A DNA stretch of 64,000 bases, taken from positions 480,001 to 544,000 of the forward strand of contig JAOPHQ010002276.1 in the NCBI GenBank assembly GCA_030340625.1, written 5' to 3'. The translations under genes were made by a program, and so were the position numbers. The DNA comes from Merluccius polli (Eukaryota > Chordata > Actinopteri > Gadiformes > Merlucciidae). Shown here one piece after another: positions 58,138 to 64,000 of the stretch (position 1 is its first letter; every line of letters starts with the position of its first letter). The notes beneath the pieces are model-generated. The model did not search any database and was not told the origin of the DNA. It worked only from the letters and a program-made list of their open reading frames with translations.

Positions 58138-58475
58138 CAGTGCTCGAAGTGGGCCGGCACTCACCGCAGTACCGGCACTTCTACATTTTACCCTTTAGCG
58201 TACCGGCACTTGTCACAGACTGCTGGTACTCTACTTTGCCCTAACCAGGGGCAAAGTACCCCCCCCCCCCCCGTCGGTCGTAGGTCCGGGGTGGGTTATG
58301 ATCGCGCGCCCCCCCCCCGTCGGTCGTAGGTCCGGGGTGGGTTACGATCGCGCCCCCCCCCCCCCGTCGGTCGTAGGTCCGCAGTGGGTTAGATCGCGCG
58401 CGCACACCCCCCCCCCCGTCGCTTATATGTGAATAAGGGAGTACCGGCACTTATTTTTTTCCACTTCGAGCACTG
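58138..58475. mobile_element. hAT non-autonomous element inside transposase codon 6
   Basis: 338 bp with 15-bp perfect terminal inverted repeats CAGTGCTCGAAGTGG and an exact 8-bp target duplication GTCAAAAG (58130-58137 and 58476-58483). These are textbook hAT features. The body contains three poly-C-linked tandem units (58258-58420). No coding capacity. Confidence 0.92.
58258..58420. repeat. C-tract tandem repeat, about 3 units of 50-58 bp
   Basis: Each unit is a run of 9-14 C followed by CGTCGGTCGTAGGTCCGGGG and TGGGTTA. Four C tracts occur in 160 bp. Confidence 0.9.
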
Positions 58476-59645
58476 GTCAAAAGGACATGCCATGTTCATG
58501 TACTGTGCCTAATGGACTTCTGAAATAGCCTACTGACTCTGATTTTTTAAATGACTTTTGACAGACGGCTACGCCAAAACTCGCCTGCTGACTGAGTGAA
58601 TGAAAGAGGACATCAAATGGCGTGTGTGGCTGAAAGAGGGCGGAGACAGAGAGAAACTCTAGGTTCATTGAGTAAAACCTGGTCCCGACCAGGTTAGGTT
58701 CATAGAGTCTGTTACTACGGTAACTGACCGAGAGCTTAAGTTACCTCTCTCTCTGAAACAGGCTAGAGTTACCCCTCTTTCTCTGGTTTGAGTTACCTCC
58801 CTTTTTGAAACGGAAAACTCAGAGTTTCCCTCATTTCAGGGTTAATAAACTCAGGGTTTTCACTAAACCTGCTTTGTGAAACGGACCCCAGGCCGGCACG
58901 TTGCCGCAGTCTCAGAAAAGTGTATGCCATTAAGCGGTAGTCACGTATGCAAGTACACGAGAGAATGACAATAAACTTAATCTTGAATCTTGACAACTCG
59001 CAGAAGAGATGGTTTTATTCCCCATACTAATTCCTTTTTTTCAGTATGTCATGAACCCAAAACCTCCGCTTTCTATGGGCTTTTCCCCCCTCATCCAATA
59101 GCACAGCAATGGCAAGAGCTCAAAATCTGCTTGAATTCATTTGTTTTTTCCAGTTAATCACATCTGATCACCCAGTTGCTCACACAGCCTCCCTATGCAG
59201 GCGCACCACGCTGTTTTGCCCGACGTGCTTTTTTGTCAAGGCGTTTTTGAAGCGGCTGCCCTGTAGCGATGTGTCTCGGTGTGATTGCCGCCTAAGGCTG
59301 TGCTTTCAGTAACTATTACTATAACCAGCTACGAGTCAGCTTAAAAGGTCATTTAAAATAGAGGTCTCTCAAATAAGTTACAGATCGGATCTGGACAGGC
59401 AATGTTAACAATCACTTTAATTTAGACTACATCATTTTATCTCTCTTGATATTATACACATAGGCTAACTAAATGCCTGCTCTGTTTACCTACCTCCTCT
59501 GCTTTTCTTTTCCTTGGAAAATACCAAAATACGTATGGAGGACGGGGGGCGGGGGACGGTGTGTGTGAGTGTGTGTGCTTGTATGTTTATGTGCATCTAC
59601 ACTTGTGTCTGGATGCTACGTGCATGAGTGAGAGGTGAGTGAATG

Positions 59646-59750
59646 AGTGTGTGTGTGTGTGTGTGTGTGTGTTCATGTCCATGCGCATTTGTGTGCATGT
59701 AATTGCTCCATGATTGTGTCTGTGTGTCTGTGTGTGCGTGTGTGTGTCCC
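59646..59750. repeat. GT-rich array next to an mgat5b exon
   Basis: GT runs at 59646-59672 and 59715-59748. On the mgat5b strand they are CA runs starting about 14 nt after the donor of exon 59762-59941. Confidence 0.9.
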
Positions 59751-59761
59751 ACTGTACTCAC

Positions 59762-59941
59762 CTGTCTGGGGGCTGTCCTGGCCGGCTGTGTGTGCTGGGT
59801 GGGGGGGATGCTCTGGTTCCTCCATGCCAGTGGGGGGCAGAACCACTCCACCTCGCTCAGGTAGATCAGGAAGGAGCAGTCGGAGCCGTCCACACCATAG
59901 AAGGCGTAGCACGGGTCCGAGGTCCAGCGGGCACGCATCCA
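59762..59941 (-). CDS. mgat5b: mgat5b coding exon 3 of the 6 seen: N-terminal luminal domain
   Basis: The acceptor is GTCCATGCAG and the donor CAG|GTGAGT. The exon is in phase 0 at both ends and gives 60 codons. It starts WMRARWTSDPCYAFYGVDG, then SDCSFLIYLSEVEWFCPPLA and WRNQS, ending QPARTAPRQ. The block SDPCYA, YGVDG, SFLIYLSEVE and WFCPPL is diagnostic of the MGAT5 family; EWFCPPL rather than the MGAT5 form favours MGAT5B. Cys residues at positions 11, 22 and 35 of the exon are family-conserved and likely disulfide-bonded. NQS is a potential N-glycan site. The exon end (IPPTQHTQPARTAPRQ) is a variable linker. Confidence 0.96.
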
Positions 59942-60147
59942 CTGCATGGACATACCCACACAGACACACATAAACACACACACATACACACACACATACA
60001 CACACATAAACACACACACACACACATTACCACACACAAACCAACATACAAGCAAACACATATTTTTAGGTAATTTTAAGGTACCTTTCATATCTTATAA
60101 TATGGTTGATGGTGCGCCATAAGGGAACTAAAGTGATTGACACTTAC
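59942..60147 (-). other. mgat5b: mgat5b intron of 206 bp, half CA repeat
   Basis: GTAAGT donor, GTCCATGCAG acceptor. 59946-60047 is CA/TA dinucleotide on the plus strand, hence TG on the transcript, reaching to within about 20 nt of the acceptor. Confidence 0.9.
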
Positions 60148-60224
60148 ATCCACCTTGCCAGGGCAGTCTGGGTAGCGTGGGTCCCTGGGAACCTCACACT
60201 GGCCGGACGTCCCGTCTCTCATCG
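60148..60224 (-). CDS. mgat5b: mgat5b coding exon 2 of the 6 seen: stem/N-domain junction
   Basis: The acceptor is GTTTCCTCAG and the donor GAT|GTAAGT, both strong. 77 nt: the first two bases CG complete an Ala codon with the previous exon, then 25 codons give MRDGTSGQCEVPRDPRYPDC and PGKVD. The pattern C-x8+-PxxPDCPGKV leads into the W of the next exon as in the MGAT5/MGAT5B family. An in-frame ATG here is internal and is not taken as the gene start. Confidence 0.93.
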
Positions 60225-60339
60225 CTGAGGAAACACAGAGACACACATCAACTTGAGGAGACAGTCCCAAGACATGGAATGAAGAATGGACATGGAGCTG
60301 AGCCGCTGAAGTGCCAATAGGTTGGAAGGGCGTATGTGT

Positions 60340-60640
60340 GTGTTATTGTTATTTTTACTTGTCTTTATTTTACCAGGAGAGCCTTTTGAGATTCAAACTC
60401 TCTTTTATGTCCAGGTCAAAATAAAACAGCACAGCAAGTCACACACAGTTTCGACAGACAAATCACAGTATAAAAACAAGTATAAAACAAATGGAGGGGA
60501 AAGTACAACAATCAGATTCAAAGAGCTTCACCAGGAAAGTCCATACTAAAAATATTTACAGGCTATTAAGGCCAACTCTAGGTCCTTAATGAATGATTTA
60601 AAAACCTTAAGGGAACAAGTTCTGTCATTTTGAGGTCATC
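60340..60640 (-). repeat. Decayed LINE 3' region
   Basis: TTTTACCAGGAGAGCCTTTTG and the following GAGATTCAAACTCTCTTTT resemble, in reverse, the tail of fish non-LTR elements. The remainder up to about 60640 is weakly similar at best. Confidence 0.4.
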
Positions 60641-61741
60641 CTGAAGCAAGTAGAAAGGACAAAATAGCTGAAGGCTTTCTTCGCTAGGTCTATGTGAGCA
60701 TTAAGAAAATAGATATAAGGACATAGTCCTGGGATCCAAGGGAATGGCCACTAGAAACACTCCTACAGAGATGTTATAGAAATGTACTGGTAGGTATGTT
60801 ATGTTTATTTATTAAGTACACTAATACAGACTCCTGCCTCTAGAACAGAACCTGAGATTATACTACAACATGAAAATAAATGAATGAACAATAATGCCAT
60901 TATTGTGCAAGGCATTCAAAGTGTGTACGATTTAATATGCTTTTAATTAGTTTTCGACTGCCTGCTGAGCCAGACTTTATAAAAATATATGAACTGAAAC
61001 ATGCTCCTATCTTGAATCAATTATGCGAGACAAGCACATAATCACATTCATAAACACACAGTATTCCATCCCAGTAACTCGCGTATGTTTTTTTCTTATT
61101 GCCAACATCTCTAATGAAATCAACATTGTTCTCCAAACAGACAAAGTATTATCCTGTTTCTTTGATATAGTATGTGTAAGTATATTTTATGCTTTCTCTC
61201 GTCGCTAAACACAGATTTAGAAGTAGTTGAAGGATGAATTCTGCTTACCAGTGCGACAGCGGACATGTGACCAGTATCTGAATGTATTTGAATGTATTTT
61301 GGGGGCAACAACACAAAGTGTGAGCCAGAAAACTACTGTGAAAAATGGGGAAACGGGGATCGTATGTCAGCAATCGTATGTCAGCGATCCTATGTCAGCG
61401 AGAAACACAACATACATACTAGCTTCTGATAATTTCACTGTGGATGTACAGTAACATTCCATTTGGGTCAGCCTGATGCAATAAATATCCTTGTCTTTGA
61501 TCATTCCCAGCATGAGCCCTGCATTCTGTTGGTTCTCATCAGGTTCCCTGGATCCACTGTGGTCTCTATACTCTTGCTATTGCTGTGCTTGCATTCCACA
61601 TGCAAGCCGTCGCCGGCAGGAACTATTTACCACCACCTGCCTGCCTGATGCCCTGCTGCCCCGGGAAGCCACTAACACATGCATCTGCTCACCGCGGCTG
61701 TACTCAGTGCATTAAGTGCTCCATTGACTGAGCTAACAGTC

Positions 61742-61832
61742 TCCCTGCCACTGGGAGAGAGAGACAGAGAGACAGAGAGAGAGGCAGAGAGAGACAGAGA
61801 GAGAGAGATACACACAAGTCCCTAGGCAGGTG

Positions 61833-61887
<55 letters not shown>
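61742..61887. repeat. GA and CA microsatellites
   Basis: GACAGAGA-type run at 61742-61808 and (CA)n at 61844-61887. Confidence 0.93.
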
Positions 61888-61888
<1 letters not shown>

Positions 61889-62730
61889 ATTCAAGGCAAT
61901 AAGATGCTTGAAACTATAATAACCATAATAACAACCACAGTAACCACATGTGGTCGACTAACTGGATGACTTCTAGATGCAAGTCCTGTAGGACGAGCCA
62001 CACAAACATTACATTTTCATAATTCTCATATCTTCTGTCAATTATGTTATATCGCTCTATATCCCCTGTGTATTTCTGTTATTCTCTCTCGCTCTTTCTC
62101 TCGTTTGCTCTCCCCTCCCTCTTTTTCTTCTCTATAGCAACTCTGAATTTAATTAATTTGTATTTATAATAACCATGGTATATAAATATACAGTACATGT
62201 TACTTGCATTTAAAGTATTAAGTTAAGTAACTGTAAGTACCCTTTACAATGAAAAGCATGAAAAGCAATTATATAAATGCTGAACAACAAAAATAATCAT
62301 AGCTATAAATATATGTTTCTATTTTTGTCTCATTTGTTCTCTCTCACTCTCTCTCTCCATCTGTTGTTCCCTCTCTCTCTTGCATGTGCCTGGCCAGGAG
62401 ATGAAAAAACACACCAGAGCCAAGTGGGGAACAGAATCTAAACAAAGGGGCTTTTAATTAATCTTGTTCATGATAAGAGAAAACAGTTGCGCTTTTATTT
62501 TGACGCTTGTCATCATCCCTGCTGATATGGCAGGGAAAACAATGTTTTTTATGTTTTTTGGACTCGTGTACAGCTGAGCAGCCACCAATATCCTCTGTAG
62601 TGATCACTGAGAAGGAGCGGAGGGGGCGATTCTTATTAATTAATAAATGTGTTTAATTATTTTTTGGAGTGGAGGTGCTGTGTCAAGCAAGCGTGTCTGT
62701 ATGCACTCCTTTTTTAATGAATTGTATTTA

Positions 62731-62955
62731 ACGTTTGTTTAACCAGGTTGGTCTCATTGAGATTAAAACGTTTGTTTAACCAGGTTGGTCTCATTGAGAT
62801 TAAAACGTTTGTTTAACCAGGTTGGTCTCATTGAGATTAAAACGTTTGTTTAACCAGGTTGGTCTCATTGAGATTAAAACGTTTGTTTAACCAGGTTGGT
62901 CTCATTGAGATTAAAACCTTTGTTTTACCAGGTTGGTCCCATTGAAATGAGAACC
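62731..62955. repeat. 37-bp satellite, six copies
   Basis: Unit contains GTTTGTTTAACCAGGTTGGT and CTCATTGAGATTAAAAC. The period is exactly 37 bp for the first five copies; the sixth (from about 62910) is diverged. The core TTTACCAGGTTGGTCCCATTG resembles a LINE tail. Confidence 0.92.
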
Positions 62956-63762
62956 TGGCCAATGTTCCACAATCAAATGATACAAAATAGCACTAGGGTT
63001 CAAAACATTTGCAAACAACAACTTTTGTTGTCTGCAAATAACCTTGTAGAGAGAGCAGAGTTTTCACTGATTTGTGCAGACAGGCATTACAAGGGATTCA
63101 TGAGATTTAGAACAGTTGAATTCAGTGTTCAGTGAATTCAGTGCCCAGACATTTTGCATCGGTTGAGTTCATAGCAAAACAACGTTCTGCTCTGACATCA
63201 GTCAGGGGCCGGGTACAGGTGTATGCTCATTGCACAAATAGCAATCCTGACCCCCTCTATGTGTCATGTTGTCTTTTAATCTGCATCTAAAAACACACAC
63301 AACAGTATAGGACAGATCTATACAGAAATATGGCAAAAGGCCTGATTGCATTTAGATTTTCCCAACTGATCAATGTAGTGGCAAAGCTAGATATGGGAAA
63401 AACAACAACAAGGTTTCACCTGAATATAATTCAAGTTAATGTAAAAGATAATTTGATGTTGGACTATGTTGGAATTATTCTCTCCACTCGCCATTCTCTA
63501 CCTTTATGTTCTCTACTGACCAGCGATCAGCAATCACTGACATTATCGATGGTCGTCATGGTTACTGGCTGTGTATATAATACAGTATAACAAAGTCCCG
63601 CTAATATAAAGTATCACTATTTTGTAATAATTATACGGCTGTGACTCCAAAATGTGCTAAAATCAGGGGTCTTTTTACCTGTCCCAAACCGTGCATGTTT
63701 GCGCACCGAACCATGCGTATCATCCCGTACAGTATGTTTATTTGACGGGAACCGTTACCCCC

Positions 63763-63763
<1 letters not shown>

Positions 63764-63800
<37 letters not shown>
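63764..63800. repeat. (GT)n next to mgat5b exon donor
   Basis: About 36 bp of GT, only 8 bp from the exon boundary; on the transcript it is a CA tract just after the donor. Confidence 0.95.
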
Positions 63801-63803
<3 letters not shown>

Positions 63804-63808
63804 AGTAC

Positions 63809-63918
63809 CTCGCCCTTGGGCCATGCTGTTCTGCAGTATCTGTTCCACTCTGGTGGCCATGTTGGAGACGTTCTGGGCTATAGCCTGGATCCTCTCCACC
63901 AGGCCTGCTGGCTGAAAC
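63809..63918 (-). CDS. mgat5b: mgat5b coding exon 1 of the 6 seen: luminal stem coiled coil
   Basis: The chosen acceptor is TGTCTAG|G at 63919 and upward, and the donor is CGAG|GTACTT. 110 nt: one base, 36 codons FQPAGLVERIQAIAQNVSNM, then ATRVEQILQNSMAQGR, and one base that makes Ala with the next exon. Hydrophobic spacing (LVERIQAIAQNVSNMATRVEQIL) fits a short coiled coil in the Golgi stem, and NVS is a potential N-glycan site. An alternative acceptor at TTTCAG (exon from 63911) would drop two residues and change phase. Both sides are dinucleotide arrays. Membrane anchor and start codon lie in an exon to the right of the window. Confidence 0.85.
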
Positions 63919-63921
63919 CTA

Positions 63922-63965
<44 letters not shown>

Positions 63966-64000
63966 GGCCCAGTGAGACGTGGCTTGCTCTTTGATCACGG
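63919..64000 (-). other. mgat5b: mgat5b intron, partial, with (CA)n at the acceptor
   Basis: 63921-63961 is CA on the plus strand, so the transcript has (UG)n directly in front of the AG. The last 39 bp show nothing recognisable. Confidence 0.85.

Larger units (their letters stand above)
57722..58493 (-). pseudogene. HARBI1-like Harbinger transposase, N-terminal part
   Basis: Start ATG at 58493-58491 (MACPFD). After the hAT insertion it continues NDPVDEGAALLRRELNI, then FPDNYLFERYRFTSQSIIYI, NLIRPYICNITNRSHALTSQ, ILCVALRFFANGSFLYNVGD and AEHLSKATVCRAIRKVCLAM, then MFVVFPGLKPVRAIKE. These are the N-terminal and HTH-like parts of the HARBI1 family; the DDE catalytic core is deleted. Breaks are the 338-bp hAT insertion after codon 6, a 17-bp tandem duplication at about 58001-58036 that shifts frame within FPDNY, and a further frame change after LAMK. 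Confidence 0.88.
53202..58888. mobile_element. PIF/Harbinger transposon holding four nested insertions
   Basis: Both termini begin GGGTCCGTTTCACAAAGCAG in inverted orientation (23 bp identical) and are flanked by CAG (53199-53201 and 58889-58891), the 3-bp target size of this superfamily. It carries the two usual genes in convergent layout: a Myb/SANT-like DNA-binding protein on the plus strand and a HARBI1-like transposase on the minus strand. Insertions are a THAP-bearing inverted repeat (53558-55277), a TTAA element (55362-57348) that itself holds another element (56405-57173), and a hAT element (58138-58475). Myb-like and transposase genes now meet at about 57721, so the region between their 3' ends is deleted. 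Confidence 0.92.
44759..59761 (-). other. mgat5b: mgat5b intron of 15.0 kb
   Basis: It lies between exons that join in phase 0 (APRQ to AAFR). It contains the gypsy element 45456-50410 and the nested Harbinger element 53202-58888, which together make up about 70% of it. I see nothing identifiable in 44780-45450, 50460-51080, 51720-52390, 52680-53140 and 58990-59640, apart from AT-rich sequence and short repeats. Two facing elements on opposite strands means intron transcripts could form long duplexes. Confidence 0.85.
60225..63808 (-). other. mgat5b: mgat5b intron of 3.6 kb
   Basis: Holds a LINE-tail-like repeat (60340-60640), GA and CA arrays (61742-61887) and a 37-bp satellite (62731-62955). 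The rest is AT-rich with no recognisable feature. A small threefold repeat of CGTATGTCAGC lies at 61360-61400. Confidence 0.88.

Noticed and set aside
60148..60222. ATG in the exon at 60148-60224 as the start of mgat5b
   Set aside because: The preceding exon at 63809-63918 joins in phase and encodes a stem-like helix, so the ATG is internal.

Overview
This is nuclear DNA from a bony fish, very probably a teleost. The species cannot be read from it. The coding signal is vertebrate (six spliced exons with GT-AG junctions), dinucleotide repeats are very dense, and the mobile elements are ones typical of fish genomes: non-LTR retroelements with decayed tails, hAT, PIF/Harbinger and TTAA-target DNA transposons, and a Gmr1-type Ty3/gypsy retrotransposon.

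The whole window lies inside one host gene, mgat5b (N-acetylglucosaminyltransferase Vb/IX), on the minus strand. Six consecutive coding exons read right to left: 63809-63918, 60148-60224, 59762-59941, 44594-44758, 31573-31742 and 2900-3031. Their phases agree at every junction and together they give about 278 residues of uninterrupted protein, from the luminal stem into the start of the glycosyltransferase domain. The first and last exons of the gene are outside the window. Everything else is intron: at least 2.9 kb, then 28.5, 12.9, 15.0, 0.2 and 3.6 kb.

The 28.5 kb intron (3032-31572) holds a decayed LINE split by a hAT-like element that carries the 5' end of a helicase-like reading frame, a second LINE fragment inserted into a 52-bp tandem repeat, a TTAA-flanked non-autonomous transposon, a Harbinger fragment, a hAT transposase that is open for two thirds of its length, and a further LINE. 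The 12.9 kb intron (31743-44593) holds a 2.1 kb near-perfect palindromic element, a near-copy of the same LINE, and the gag-protease remains of a gypsy-like element. The 15.0 kb intron (44759-59761) holds a 4.96 kb gypsy element with both LTRs and integrase placed before reverse transcriptase. It also holds a 5.7 kb PIF/Harbinger element that has become a nest: its Myb-like gene is broken by a TTAA element, that element's right arm is broken by a third element, its transposase is broken by a hAT element, and a 1.7 kb inverted repeat carrying two THAP-domain copies sits in the Myb-like gene.

No gene in the window is likely to make a working product except mgat5b. The mobile-element genes are all truncated or frameshifted. 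Most long open frames in the repeats are artefacts of tandem units whose length is a multiple of three, or of dinucleotide runs. I found no rRNA, tRNA, CRISPR or bacterial-type feature.
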